A stretch of 64,000 nucleotides of DNA from an uncultured Eubacteriales bacterium (GCA_934488615.1 CAKSSJ010000003.1:35794-99793), one strand, 5' to 3'. Positions 44,008 to 52,856 are shown, numbered from the stretch's first letter. A program made the numbers and translations. Notes: generated by a model from the letters alone, not told the origin.

Positions 44008-44763
44008 TTATTCTTCCCCCAATGCATTGTATTCTTCGTCGGTAACGGGCTCGCACCATTCGTTTGACGTGCCCTCGCCCGGTACCTCTATTGCAAGATG
44101 TGAAAACCAGCTGTCCTTTGCCGCGCCGTGCCAGTGCTTGATACCCGGGGCAATATTGACTGTATCGCCGGGCATAAGAAGCTGAGCGGGCTTGCCCCAC
44201 TCCTGATAATAGCCCTTGCCGGCTACGCAGACAAGAATCTGTCCGCCGCCCTTTTCCGCCTTGTGAATATGCCAGTTATTTCTGCATCGCGGCTCAAAGG
44301 TGACGTTGAAAATGCCGACCTGACTTGTCGAAAGCGGCGCGAGATAGCTCTGACCGATAAAATACTTTGCAAAGCCCGTGTTCGGCTCGCCTATCGGGAA
44401 AACCATGGAATCGGCGTGCTTCTGCTTTTCATCATCGCATGCGCCCTCGCTCCAGATCTCCTTTGCCATTCTGAAAGCCGCCCAAGCCTTCGGCCAGCCC
44501 GCATAGAATGCGGCATGAGTGAGTATCTCCGCGATCTCATTTTTTGTAATTCCGTTTGCCTTTGCCGTTCTCAGATGATGCTCAAACGAGCTGTCGCAAA
44601 GGCCCTGCGCCATCAGAGCCGTAACCGTAACAAGCGAACGGTCGCGCGGCGAAAGCTCCTTTTCTCTCGACCATACCTCGCCGAAGAGAACATCGTCGTT
44701 CAGCTCTGCGAATTTCGGTGCGAACTCCCCCAGAGCGTCTCTGCCTGCCGTAACCTTTTTCAT
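44008..44763 (-). CDS. carboxymuconolactone decarboxylase-like and cupin fusion protein
   Basis: 251 residues from ATG 44763; a GTG at 44778 lies within AGGTGGG. Residues about 10-110 are an AhpD/CMD-like helical domain (ELSPRDRSLVTVTALMAQG, EHHLRTAKANGITKNEIAEIL, HAAFYAGWP), here with Cys only in GLCDSSFE, so no CxxC peroxidase pair. Residues about 140-245 are a cupin (NWHIHKAEKGGGQILVC, PGDTVNIAPGIKHWHGA) with the His set for a metal. Such fusions accompany flavodoxin and Fe-ADH genes in many Clostridia. The reaction is not known; decarboxylation or detoxification of small aldehydes is a guess from the neighbours. Confidence 0.93.
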   Translation of the reverse strand: MKKVTAGRDALGEFAPKFAELNDDVLFGEVWSREKELSPRDRSLVTVTALMAQGLCDSSFEHHLRTAKANGITKNEIAEILTHAAFYAGWPKAWAAFRMAKEIWSEGACDDEKQKHADSMVFPIGEPNTGFAKYFIGQSYLAPLSTSQVGIFNVTFEPRCRNNWHIHKAEKGGGQILVCVAGKGYYQEWGKPAQLLMPGDTVNIAPGIKHWHGAAKDSWFSHLAIEVPGEGTSNEWCEPVTDEEYNALGEE

Positions 44764-44765
44764 AG

Positions 44766-45272
44766 TTATTTTACCCACCTTTCAATATCTTTCCTTGCCC
44801 TGTCGGCGCGGCTTCCGAAAACGGTGATCCCGTCCTCGACCGTCGCCTTGGGGCAAAGCTTTTTTATATCCGATACACTTCTGCCCATTCCGCTTCCCTC
44901 GTGGGTACAGAACGGACGGATAGTTTTACCGCTGAAATCAAAGTGCTCCAAAAATGTGAACACCGCCATGGGCATCGTGCTCCAATAATTCGGATAGCCC
45001 AGATAAATAACGTCGTACTCGTCAATTGATTCGGGATAGCTTTTCAGCTCGGGACGCGCGTTTCTTCGCTGATCCGCCTTTGCCTCCTCAATGCAATCGT
45101 TATAGCCCTTGGAATACGGCTTGCTCTGTTCAATTTTGAACATGTCCGCGCCCGTCAACTCTCCGATAATACCTGCTATGATCTCCGTATTTCCTACCGT
45201 GAGGTTTTTGAGTATTCCGCTGACATAGTTTTCATCTGCCCTCGAATAGAAGGCTACCAGTTTCTTTGACAT
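44766..45272 (-). CDS. flavodoxin
   Basis: 168 residues. FMN-binding pattern: LVAFYSRADENYVSG in the phosphate-loop position, YLGYPNYWSTMPMAVFTFL around the isoalloxazine, and the late CTHEGSGMGRS. This is the flavodoxin_4 subgroup, often found in redox clusters. It starts 40 bp downstream of a TATAAT-like element in the divergent region with the LysR gene and leads the operon flavodoxin, CMD-cupin, Fe-ADH, AKR. It probably supplies electrons to an oxidoreductase; the partner is unknown. Confidence 0.9.
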   Translation of the reverse strand: MSKKLVAFYSRADENYVSGILKNLTVGNTEIIAGIIGELTGADMFKIEQSKPYSKGYNDCIEEAKADQRRNARPELKSYPESIDEYDVIYLGYPNYWSTMPMAVFTFLEHFDFSGKTIRPFCTHEGSGMGRSVSDIKKLCPKATVEDGITVFGSRADRARKDIERWVK

Positions 45273-45373
45273 CCTAAGCTTCCCTTTCTGCCATTATTAT
45301 AGCATCAAAGCCCTTGACGCGGAATATCCGATATGTTATTATAGTATCAACCAATAGTTTACAGAGGTGCGCT

Positions 45374-46264
45374 ATGTATAATCCATTGCTTGATACCTTC
45401 GTTGCCGTGGCGGACTGCGGCAGCTTTACAAAGGCGGCGGAACGGCTGTTTATCTCGTCCACCGCAGTTATGAAACAGATGAACAATCTTGAGGATCATC
45501 TTGAACTGAGGCTGACGGAAAGAACTCCGACGGGCATCCGCCTGACCCCTGCGGGCGAGGTCATATACCGCGACGCGAAATTCATGATGGATTATTCGCG
45601 GAAATCAGTCGCCGAGGCTAAGGAAAATACAAAGGAATACGACACGACGTTCTGCGTCGGAACGTCACTGCTCAACCCCGCAAAGCCGTTCATGGATCTG
45701 TGGTATAAGCTTAACCACAATTTTCCCGACTATAAGCTCCACCTTGATCCGTTCGAGGACAACCACGAGGGAATCCTTTCCGAGATCAAAAGTCTCGGCG
45801 TAAAGTTTGATTTCCTTGTCGGAGTGTGTGATTCAAAGGCATGGCTTTCCGTCTGCAATTTTCTGCCGCTCGGCAGATACAAAAAAATGATAGCCGTGTC
45901 GCGCGATCACAAGCTGGCAGGCAAAAAATCGGTTGATATATCCGACCTTTACGGCGAAACGCTGATGATGGTCAAAAAGGGCGATTCGGGGATAAATGAT
46001 TTTATCCGCAACGACATTGAAACAAACCATCCGCAGATCACGATCGAGGACACTCCGCAGTTCTACGACATTTCTGTGTTCAACCGCTGTGCCGAAACAA
46101 AAAACATCCTGCTGACAATTGAATGCTGGCAGGACGTTCACCCGGGACTTATTTCAATTCCCGTCAACTGGGATTACAGCATCCCCTACGGACTGCTCTA
46201 CAGCCTTAATCCCGAGGAGGATGTGCAAAGGCTGGCGAAAATGGTCGAGGAAATCACAAAATAA
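45374..46264 (+). CDS. LysR-family transcriptional regulator
   Basis: 296 residues from ATG 45374 behind AGAGGTG; an in-frame upstream start at 45314 lacks support. The N-terminal winged helix (LLDTFVAVADCGSFTKAAERLFISSTAVMKQM) is followed by the linker helix and a periplasmic-binding-protein-like effector domain (about 90-295) with the family's PDYKLHL and FLVGVCDS elements. It is divergent from the flavodoxin operon and likely activates it on binding a small molecule. The 100-bp divergent region holds ATATCCGATAT (about 45328) and a TATAAT for the flavodoxin side without a good -35, fitting an activated promoter. Confidence 0.95.
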   Translation: MYNPLLDTFVAVADCGSFTKAAERLFISSTAVMKQMNNLEDHLELRLTERTPTGIRLTPAGEVIYRDAKFMMDYSRKSVAEAKENTKEYDTTFCVGTSLLNPAKPFMDLWYKLNHNFPDYKLHLDPFEDNHEGILSEIKSLGVKFDFLVGVCDSKAWLSVCNFLPLGRYKKMIAVSRDHKLAGKKSVDISDLYGETLMMVKKGDSGINDFIRNDIETNHPQITIEDTPQFYDISVFNRCAETKNILLTIECWQDVHPGLISIPVNWDYSIPYGLLYSLNPEEDVQRLAKMVEEITK

Positions 46265-46278
46265 ATATGCTAAAAGCA

Positions 46279-46307
46279 AAGACGCCCTCACCGAGAGCGT
46301 CTTTTTT
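46279..46307. terminator. terminator of LysR gene
   Basis: AAGACGCCCTC-acc-GAGAGCGTCTT followed by TTTT. The same stem sequence recurs almost exactly at 63374-63402. Confidence 0.85.
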
Positions 46308-46836
46308 AATTCGGTTGTTTTTGCTTTGCTCTGTACCTTATCAATGCAACAATCAACGAAACCAGGGTCAAAAGGTTGTTTACAATTCCCGCCCATGAAT
46401 TATTGACAAAATTATACGGCAGCCAGCAGAGGCAAACGAGGACATTTGAAACTCTGAGAATCTGCGGATTTTTCTGCCAGCCTCCGACGGTTGCGAAAAC
46501 AGAAGACACAAGAATCAAAATATCCCATGCACCCTGCCAGGTGACAACGGTGAGCGCAAGCGAAAGCGCAATGAACACAACGGGGACAGCCTTTGAGCGC
46601 GCAAATTTATTGTCATAGCTGCAAACATAGCTTCTTGCCAGATTTATAAAATTCATCGCAACGGGAGTAAAAAGCCACAGACTGCCGTAATGCAGACACC
46701 AAAGCGCCGCATTGAGCGTCATTAAAATCATTATTGTTTTATGCTTTTTGAATTGATACATCAATATTCCGACCGCTATTGCAGAGAAGCCGAAAATCTG
46801 CGATAAATAAGAATGTGTTTGAAAAAACTCCTGCAT
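46306..46836 (-). CDS. YgjV-family inner membrane protein
   Basis: 176 residues from ATG 46836, which has GGGTGAAG upstream; a longer in-frame start lacks a site. About six membrane segments; the motifs LSQIFGFSAIAVGILMYQFK, NAALWCLHYGSLW and the C-terminal CLCWLPYNFVNNSWAGIVNN match the uncharacterised YgjV family. It is convergent with the LysR gene and shares its terminator. The function of the family is unknown; transport or small-signal sensing is sometimes assumed without proof. Confidence 0.88.
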   Translation of the reverse strand: MQEFFQTHSYLSQIFGFSAIAVGILMYQFKKHKTIMILMTLNAALWCLHYGSLWLFTPVAMNFINLARSYVCSYDNKFARSKAVPVVFIALSLALTVVTWQGAWDILILVSSVFATVGGWQKNPQILRVSNVLVCLCWLPYNFVNNSWAGIVNNLLTLVSLIVALIRYRAKQKQPN

Positions 46837-47039
46837 GATAAACTTCACCCGATGTATTATAAAGCTGTTTCTGAGCATTTCATTGCTTTTGCCATTATAA
46901 TATAACAAATAATTTTGCATGTCAACACTTCAAAATCTTAAATTTTAAGCTTATATTTATAAAATAATGTCAATCATAATTTTCATCACTTTTCACATAT
47001 TGTTGTTTGTTTTTTTGTATGATTCGTATGTCCGAACAG

Positions 47040-47068
47040 TTGACAGCAAAGTTTAATTATGTTATACT
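47040..47068 (+). promoter_or_regulatory. promoter of the purine operon
   Basis: TTGACA (47040-47045), a 17 bp spacer and TATACT (47063-47068). RNA should start near 47075, just before the riboswitch. The stretch 46837-47039 between the YgjV gene and this promoter holds nothing I can recognise. Confidence 0.85.
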
Positions 47069-47077
47069 TTGGTTAAT

Positions 47078-47185
47078 CTCTTGTAACTGACGGATTAGCA
47101 GAACACTGCATGGGAGCAAGAGAAAAAATATGCCGACCGTCTGGGCGCAATTAAGGTTTATCCTGCCTTAATTGTGCCCTTTTTT
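47078..47185 (+). promoter_or_regulatory. ZTP (pfl) riboswitch with intrinsic terminator
   Basis: P1 is CTCTTG (47078-47083) with CAAGAG (47117-47122). The first conserved module reads GTAACTGACGG...TGGGAGC. The second is GCCGACCGTCTGGGC, matching the ZTP consensus CCGNCTGGGC. The ligand site would form by a pseudoknot between the two halves. The last GGGC also begins the terminator stem GGGCGCAATTAAGG/CCTTAATTGTGCCC, followed by T6 (47143-47185). ZTP binding in the aptamer should therefore block the terminator, an ON switch: ZTP rises when 10-formyl-THF is short. purE follows directly. Confidence 0.93.
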
Positions 47186-47200
47186 AAAAGGAGGATTTTC

Positions 47201-47689
47201 ATGAAAAAAGTTGGAATTATCATGGGAAGCGACAGCGATCTGCCGATTGTTCAGAAAGCAATCGACACGCTCAAAGCATTCAACGTCCCCTATGAGGTGC
47301 ACATCTTCTCTGCACACCGAACACCCGGAGAGGCTGCGGAATTCGCTCAAAACGCCCAGTCAAACGGTTTCGGTGTCCTCATTGCAGCCGCAGGAATGGC
47401 TGCTCATCTGGCAGGAGCAATTGCGGCTCAGACCGTTTTGCCCGTCATCGGAATACCCTGTAAATCAAATACACTTGACGGCATTGACGCCTTGCTGTCT
47501 ACTGTACAAATGCCTTCCGGCATACCGGTTGCTACAGTAGCGATTAACGGAGCAGTCAATGCCGCTTTACTTTCTGTTCAGATTTTGGCTCTTTGTGAGC
47601 CTGAGCTTTCCGAAAAGCTTTCCCAAAAGCGTGCGTCGGACTCGGCTGCCGTTTTGGAAAAGGATAAAAACATTGCATCAAATTTATAA
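47201..47689 (+). CDS. purE: N5-carboxyaminoimidazole ribonucleotide mutase (class I PurE)
   Basis: 162 residues from ATG 47201, which follows AGGAGG; an upstream in-frame codon at 47174 is inside the terminator. GSDSDLPIVQKA, the AHRTPGEA loop and AAGMAAHLAGAIA are the CAIR/NCAIR site of class I PurE. It moves the carboxyl group to make CAIR. No purK is in the window, so the N5-carboxylating partner must be elsewhere, or CO2 is used directly. First gene of the riboswitch-controlled operon. Confidence 0.96.
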   Translation: MKKVGIIMGSDSDLPIVQKAIDTLKAFNVPYEVHIFSAHRTPGEAAEFAQNAQSNGFGVLIAAAGMAAHLAGAIAAQTVLPVIGIPCKSNTLDGIDALLSTVQMPSGIPVATVAINGAVNAALLSVQILALCEPELSEKLSQKRASDSAAVLEKDKNIASNL

Positions 47690-47717
47690 AAAATAAAACC
47701 AAGGAGGATTTCAAATC

Positions 47718-48425
47718 ATGAAAAAATGTGAACAGCTCTACGAGGGCAAGGCAAAGAAGGTTTTTGCAACCGAGGATCCCGAGTACGTTATCGTTTCCTA
47801 CAAGGACGATGCAACGGCATTTGACGGACTCAAAAAAGGCACAATTGCCGGCAAGGGCGTTGTAAACAACAAAATGTCCAACTATCTCATGCAGCTTCTT
47901 GAAAAGCAGGGCGTTCCGACTCACTATGTCGAAGAAATTTCCGACCGTGAAACGATTGTACGCAAGGTTTCGATCGTTCCTCTCGAGGTTATTATTAGAA
48001 ACATTTCCGCCGGTTCGTTTGCAAAGCGTTACGGCGTTGAAGAGGGCATTGTTTTTGCCGAGCCGACAATCGAGTTTTCATACAAGAATGATGATCTTCA
48101 CGATCCCCTTCTCAATTCATATCATGCTCTCGCTCTCGGACTTGCAACCAAGGAGGAGATTGAGAATATCAAGTCAATGGCATTCAAGGTCAATTCGGTT
48201 CTTAAGGAGTATTTCAAGAGCCTTAACGTAACTCTTGTTGATTTCAAGCTTGAGTTCGGCAAGCTCTCTGACGGCACGATCGTTCTCGCCGACGAGATTT
48301 CTCCCGATACCTGCCGCTTCTGGGACAGCAAGACAAACGAGAAGCTTGACAAGGATCGTTTCCGCCGTGACCTTGGCGGAGTTGAAGATGCCTATGCAGA
48401 AATGATGAAGAGAGTTTTCAAATAA
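47718..48425 (+). CDS. purC: SAICAR synthetase
   Basis: 235 residues. It starts with LYEGKAKKVFAT, then VSYKDDATAFDG, EVIIRNISAGSF and ADEISPDTCRFWD, all signature motifs of PurC. It condenses CAIR with aspartate using ATP. It is 28 bp from purE with AAGGAGG upstream. Standard length. Confidence 0.97.
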   Translation: MKKCEQLYEGKAKKVFATEDPEYVIVSYKDDATAFDGLKKGTIAGKGVVNNKMSNYLMQLLEKQGVPTHYVEEISDRETIVRKVSIVPLEVIIRNISAGSFAKRYGVEEGIVFAEPTIEFSYKNDDLHDPLLNSYHALALGLATKEEIENIKSMAFKVNSVLKEYFKSLNVTLVDFKLEFGKLSDGTIVLADEISPDTCRFWDSKTNEKLDKDRFRRDLGGVEDAYAEMMKRVFK

Positions 48426-48440
48426 GAAACGGAGCTTTTT

Positions 48441-49886
48441 ATGTCTAATATACATGAAGAATGCGGAGTTTTCGGCGTTTACGCCAATGAATCTTATGAT
48501 ATCGCAAGTACCGTTTATTACGGTCTTTACGCCCTGCAGCACAGAGGACAGGAATCCTGCGGAATCGTTGTAAACGATGACGGACTTTTTACCGCATATA
48601 AGGACACAGGCCTTGTCAATGATGTTTTCACCCCCGACCATCTTAATCAGTTCGGCCAGGGCAATATCGCAATAGGTCATGTCCGTTACGGCACAACGGG
48701 CGGCTCGGCAAGAGATAACGCTCAGCCGATAGTTGTCAACCACATTAACGGCCATGTTGCCCTCGCTCATAACGGAAATCTCACCAATTCCTATGAGCTT
48801 CGCAGTGCGCTTGAGCTTAAAGGCTCGATTTTCCACACGACATCGGACACCGAGGTTATTTCATACATCATAACCGAGGAAAGACTCACCGCTCCCTCGA
48901 TTGAGGAGGCTGTCAACCGTGCCGTTAATCGTATCAAGGGAGCTTATTCCCTTGTTGTAATGTCGCCTACCAAGATGATTGCCGTTCGTGATGAAATGGG
49001 CTTCCGTCCGCTTTGTATCGGCAGACTTCCCGAGAACGGCGGCTACGTTGTCGCTTCGGAAAGCTGTGCGCTTGACGCAGTAGGAGCGGAATTTGTCAGA
49101 GATGTTGAGCCGGGCGAAATCGTCGTTTTTGACGGCAAATCGGTTCGAAGCATTAAGGACCATTGCAACAAAGAGAAGCCGCACACCTGTGTTTTTGAGT
49201 ACATCTATTTTGCCCGTCCCGATTCCGTGATCGACGGTGCAAGCGTGCATGAAGCGAGAATCCGTGCAGGCGCATTTTTGGCTCTTGAGCACCCTGTTCA
49301 GGCGGATGTTGTTATCGGCGTTCCCGATTCCGGACTTGATGCCGCTCTCGGCTTTGCAAAGCAGTCCGGTATTCCCTATGAAATAGGATTTATCAAGAAC
49401 AAGTATATCGGCAGAACATTCATTTCTCCGGGTCAAAAGAGCCGTACAAATCAGGTTCGCATCAAGCTCAACCCTATCACAAATGTTATCAAGGGTAAAA
49501 GAGTTGTCATGATTGACGATTCAATCGTCAGAGGAACAACCTGCGCAAGAATAGTTAAGCTGCTTAGAAATGCCGGCGCAAAGGAAATTCATATGCGTGT
49601 TTCCGCTCCGCCGTTCCTTAACCCCTGCTATTACGGCACGGACATCGACTCCCGTGATAACCTCATTGCCTGCCACCATACGGTTGACGAAATTGCAGAA
49701 ATTATCGGCGTTGATTCCCTCGGTTATCTGAGCGTTGACAATGTTAAAAAAATTGCCTGCGGCGACCTCGGCAAGGGCTATTGCACAGCCTGCTTCGACG
49801 GCGATTACCCGACCGAAGTGCCTACCGAGACGCACAAGAGCAAGTTTGAATGTAAAATTTCCGAAAGACTAAAGGAGAAAAAGTGA
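48441..49886 (+). CDS. purF: amidophosphoribosyltransferase
   Basis: 481 residues. A short propeptide (MSNIHEE) precedes the nucleophile Cys8 in ECGVFGVY, the N-terminal glutaminase. The PRPP site is VVMIDDSIVRGTT. Later Cys residues (CVFEYIYFARPDS, ACHHTVDE, YCTACFDGDYP) fit the 4Fe-4S-binding, oxygen-sensitive Bacillus-type enzyme. It commits PRPP to purine synthesis. Its TGA overlaps the purM start by one base. Confidence 0.97.
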   Translation: MSNIHEECGVFGVYANESYDIASTVYYGLYALQHRGQESCGIVVNDDGLFTAYKDTGLVNDVFTPDHLNQFGQGNIAIGHVRYGTTGGSARDNAQPIVVNHINGHVALAHNGNLTNSYELRSALELKGSIFHTTSDTEVISYIITEERLTAPSIEEAVNRAVNRIKGAYSLVVMSPTKMIAVRDEMGFRPLCIGRLPENGGYVVASESCALDAVGAEFVRDVEPGEIVVFDGKSVRSIKDHCNKEKPHTCVFEYIYFARPDSVIDGASVHEARIRAGAFLALEHPVQADVVIGVPDSGLDAALGFAKQSGIPYEIGFIKNKYIGRTFISPGQKSRTNQVRIKLNPITNVIKGKRVVMIDDSIVRGTTCARIVKLLRNAGAKEIHMRVSAPPFLNPCYYGTDIDSRDNLIACHHTVDEIAEIIGVDSLGYLSVDNVKKIACGDLGKGYCTACFDGDYPTEVPTETHKSKFECKISERLKEKK

Positions 49887-50929
49887 TGAACACACAATCA
49901 CGTTCCGAAAGCTACGCCGCAGCAGGCGTAGATATAACGGCAGGCTACAGGGCTGTCGAACTGATGAAATCACACATTGCAAGAACAATGACATCCGGCG
50001 TGTGCTCCGATGTCGGCGGCTTCGGCGGCCTGTTTGAGCTTGACTCAACGGGAATCGAGAAACCGGTGCTTGTCAGCGGCACTGACGGCGTCGGCACAAA
50101 GCTCAAGCTTGCTTTTCTCATGGATAAGCATGACACGGTCGGCATTGACTGCGTTGCAATGTGCGTAAATGATATTATTTGCTGCGGAGCAAAGCCGCTT
50201 TTCTTCCTTGACTATATCGCATGCGGCAAAAACATTCCCGAAAGAATCGCTTCTATCGTTTCCGGAGTCGCCGAGGGCTGCGTTCAGAGCGGTGCGGCTC
50301 TTATCGGTGGAGAAACGGCGGAGATGCCGGGCTTCTATCCCGTTGACGAATATGACCTCGCAGGCTTCTCTGTCGGCGTTGTCGATAAGTCAAAGATACT
50401 TGATCCCTCAACGATGAAAGCCGGAGATGTTGTTATTGCACTCCCGTCAAGCGGAGTTCACTCCAACGGCTTTTCACTTGTCAGAAAGGTTTTTGACGTC
50501 GAAAACAGCGATATCAAGTCTCCCCGCGAGGAGCTTGGCGGCAAGTCGGTCGGCGAGACGCTTCTCACTCCCACAAAGATTTATGTAAAGCCTGTGCTTG
50601 CACTTCTTGAGCAGGTTAAGGTCAAGGGAATTTCACACATCACGGGCGGCGGCTTCTACGAGAATATTCCGAGAAGCATTCCCGACGGACTCGGCGCAGT
50701 AATTGACCGTAAGAATGTTAAGGTGCTCCCGATTTTCGACCTCATTGCAAAAGAGGGCGGAATCTCCGAGAGAGATATGTTTAATACATTCAATATGGGC
50801 GTCGGCATGAGCATTGTTGTTGCTCGGGAGGATGCCGAAAAGGCTATTGAAATTCTCAAGGCGAACGGCGAGGACGCTTATATAATCGGAAAAATTGAAA
50901 ATTCAGAGGATAAAATTACGATATGCTGA
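49886..50929 (+). CDS. purM: phosphoribosylformylglycinamidine cyclo-ligase (AIR synthetase)
   Basis: 347 residues from ATG 49886; a GTG three bases earlier is closer to AAAGGAG. SGTDGVGTKLKLAF, GIDCVAMCVNDI, GGETAEMPGFY and ITGGGFYENIPR are PurM motifs. It closes the imidazole ring of FGAM with ATP. The FNT-like gene begins inside its last codons (ATGCTGA). Confidence 0.97.
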   Translation: MNTQSRSESYAAAGVDITAGYRAVELMKSHIARTMTSGVCSDVGGFGGLFELDSTGIEKPVLVSGTDGVGTKLKLAFLMDKHDTVGIDCVAMCVNDIICCGAKPLFFLDYIACGKNIPERIASIVSGVAEGCVQSGAALIGGETAEMPGFYPVDEYDLAGFSVGVVDKSKILDPSTMKAGDVVIALPSSGVHSNGFSLVRKVFDVENSDIKSPREELGGKSVGETLLTPTKIYVKPVLALLEQVKVKGISHITGGGFYENIPRSIPDGLGAVIDRKNVKVLPIFDLIAKEGGISERDMFNTFNMGVGMSIVVAREDAEKAIEILKANGEDAYIIGKIENSEDKITIC

Positions 50930-51534
50930 AAACTTTTCGTGAAAGCCTGTGCGCAGGAATTCTCATAACAATCGGCGGAACGGTTTTTCTCTCGTGTGAA
51001 AACAAAACGGCCGGAGCGGTGCTCTTTTCGGTTGCGCTTCTTTGCATCTGCTATAAAGGCTACTACCTTTTCACGGGAAAAATCGGCTACATAGTCGAAC
51101 AGCATAAGAAGCAGGATTTTCTGAATCTCGCTGTCGGACTTTTCGGCAACCTCATTGCAACGTTTCTGCTCGGAATGCTGCTGCGGACGGTTCTGCCGAA
51201 TATCGGCGAAAGGGCGGCGGAGATGTGTTCGGCAAAGCTGGCTCAATTTCCGTTGTACTCGTTTATCCGTGGCTTTTTCTGCGGAATACTGATGTACCTC
51301 GCCGTCAGCATTTATAAGGAGAAAAATTCCGTTTTGGGCGTTCTCTTTTGCGTGCCGGTGTTTATTCTGTGCGGCTTTGAACATTCGATTGCCGATATGT
51401 TTTATTTCGGAACATCCGGAATATTTGACACAAAAATAATTTTCTTTATGGCTCTCATTGTTGCCGGCAATACGCTCGGCGCAATGGTTTTACCTTTACT
51501 AAAAGGAGTACATACAAATGAAAAACAAGGCTAA
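50923..51534 (+). CDS. FNT-family (formate/nitrite transporter-like) channel, short form
   Basis: 203 residues, about 60-80 shorter than typical FocA/NirC. About six hydrophobic segments can be drawn. LFSVALLCICYKGYYLFTGKIG corresponds to the first FNT repeat, and GFEHSIADMFYF and GNTLGAMVLPLL match the second-half FNT signatures. It sits inside the purine operon, overlapping purM by 7 bp and purN by 17 bp, so its translation is tightly coupled. With formate-THF ligase as the last gene of this operon, formate uptake for formyl-THF synthesis is a reasonable inference. Nitrite or lactate as substrate is an alternative. Confidence 0.78.
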   Translation: MLKTFRESLCAGILITIGGTVFLSCENKTAGAVLFSVALLCICYKGYYLFTGKIGYIVEQHKKQDFLNLAVGLFGNLIATFLLGMLLRTVLPNIGERAAEMCSAKLAQFPLYSFIRGFFCGILMYLAVSIYKEKNSVLGVLFCVPVFILCGFEHSIADMFYFGTSGIFDTKIIFFMALIVAGNTLGAMVLPLLKGVHTNEKQG

Positions 51535-52135
51535 GATTGCCGTTCTTGTTTCGGGCGGCGGAACGAATCTTCAGGCTCTTATTGACGCTCAGCAAAACGG
51601 AATAATCAAAAGCGGCGAAATTACGCTTGTTGTTTCCAATAACAGCTCGGCATATGCCCTCACGAGAGCGCAAAACGCAGGAATAAAAACTGCTGTTGTG
51701 ATAAAAAAAGAGTGCAAGAATCAGGCGGATTTTGAAGGTCGTATTTTGGAATTGCTCCGTGAAAACGAGATCGACATGATCGTTCTTGCAGGCTTTATGA
51801 GCATACTCGGTGCTGATTTTGTTTCTGAATATCCCGAGCGAATAATCAATGTCCACCCGTCGCTTATTCCCTCCTTCTGCGGCGAGGGCTTCTACGGATT
51901 AAAAGTGCATCAGGCGGCGCTCGACTATGGAGTAAAGGTCACGGGCGCAACCGTGCATTATGTAAATGAGATACCCGACGGAGGAAAAATAATTCTTCAA
52001 AAGGCCGTCAATATCGAGGATGGCGACACTCCCGAAATCCTTCAAAAAAGAGTAATGGAGCAGGCGGAATGGAAGCTTCTTCCTCAGGCAGCCGAGCTTG
52101 TATCCGCTGAGATCGTTAAAGAAAGGACAGCTTGA
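51518..52135 (+). CDS. purN: phosphoribosylglycinamide formyltransferase
   Basis: 205 residues. LVSGGGTNLQALIDA binds the ribonucleotide. LAGFMSILGADFV and NVHPSLIPSFCGEGFYG with the catalytic Asn-His pair, and VTGATVHYVNEIPDGG, complete the pattern. It uses 10-formyl-THF to formylate GAR. It begins inside the FNT-like gene. It is one of two enzymes in this operon that use 10-formyl-THF. Confidence 0.97.
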   Translation: MKNKAKIAVLVSGGGTNLQALIDAQQNGIIKSGEITLVVSNNSSAYALTRAQNAGIKTAVVIKKECKNQADFEGRILELLRENEIDMIVLAGFMSILGADFVSEYPERIINVHPSLIPSFCGEGFYGLKVHQAALDYGVKVTGATVHYVNEIPDGGKIILQKAVNIEDGDTPEILQKRVMEQAEWKLLPQAAELVSAEIVKERTA

Positions 52136-52136
52136 A

Positions 52137-52856
52137 ATGAACATATATGAAATCAAATCAATGAAAGACCGTATAGACGGCAATCCCTATGTAGGACGCG
52201 GAATCGTTATCGGCAAAAGCTCTGACGGCAAAAAAGCCGCAACGGCATACTTCATCATGGGCAGAAGCGCAAACAGCCGCAACCGTGTGTTCACGGTAAA
52301 AAACGGTGAGGTCTTTACCGAGCCTTTCGACGCTTCAAAGGTGGAGGATCCCTCCCTGATAATCTATGCGGCAATCAGAAAATTTGAGAACAAGCTCATC
52401 GTCACCAACGGCGACCAGACAGACACGGTTTACGACGGAATCGTAACAGGCAAAAGCTTTTCCGAAAGCCTTGAAAGCCGTGAGTTTGAGCCGGATGCGC
52501 CGAACTTCACTCCCCGAATCAGCGGAATGCTGACCTTCGGCGAAAATGATTTTAAGTATGAAATGAGCATACTTAAAAGCCTTGATGAAAACGGAAGCGA
52601 CTGTGCAAGATACACCTTCTCGTATCCGTCAAAGGCAGGGCTCGGTCACTTTATCCATACATATGTGACGGACGGCAACCCGATCCCGACATTTCAGGGT
52701 GAGCCCGAGAGAGTGGCTATCCCCGACAGCATTGACGAATTTGCCGATGAAATCTGGAATTACCTTGACGAGAACAATAAGATTTCCCTTTATGTAAGAT
52801 ACACCGACCTCACAGACGGCAGCTATGAGGAAAAGCTTATAAATAAGAATTGCTGA
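52137..52856 (+). CDS. purO: IMP cyclohydrolase, PurO type
   Basis: 239 residues from ATG 52137 behind AAAGGA; an earlier in-frame codon at 52098 is inside purN. NPYVGRGIVIGKSSDGKKA, AYFIMGRSANSRNRVF, DPSLIIYAAIR and DGIVTGKSF resemble the archaeal PurO fold and its Clostridial relatives. It is not related to the N-terminal domain of the bifunctional PurH. It would close FAICAR to IMP, the last step of the pathway. The next gene is the stand-alone AICAR transformylase, which supports this. Confidence 0.9.
   Translation: MNIYEIKSMKDRIDGNPYVGRGIVIGKSSDGKKAATAYFIMGRSANSRNRVFTVKNGEVFTEPFDASKVEDPSLIIYAAIRKFENKLIVTNGDQTDTVYDGIVTGKSFSESLESREFEPDAPNFTPRISGMLTFGENDFKYEMSILKSLDENGSDCARYTFSYPSKAGLGHFIHTYVTDGNPIPTFQGEPERVAIPDSIDEFADEIWNYLDENNKISLYVRYTDLTDGSYEEKLINKNC

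Noticed and set aside
46900..47040. Possible small gene in the AT-rich stretch before the purine promoter
   Set aside because: No open frame with a ribosome site; only low-complexity T-rich sequence is seen.
47078..47185. Guanine/purine riboswitch upstream of purE
   Set aside because: No three-way junction with the conserved purine-aptamer loops; the CCGACCGTCTGGGC and GTAACTGACGG modules fit the ZTP class.
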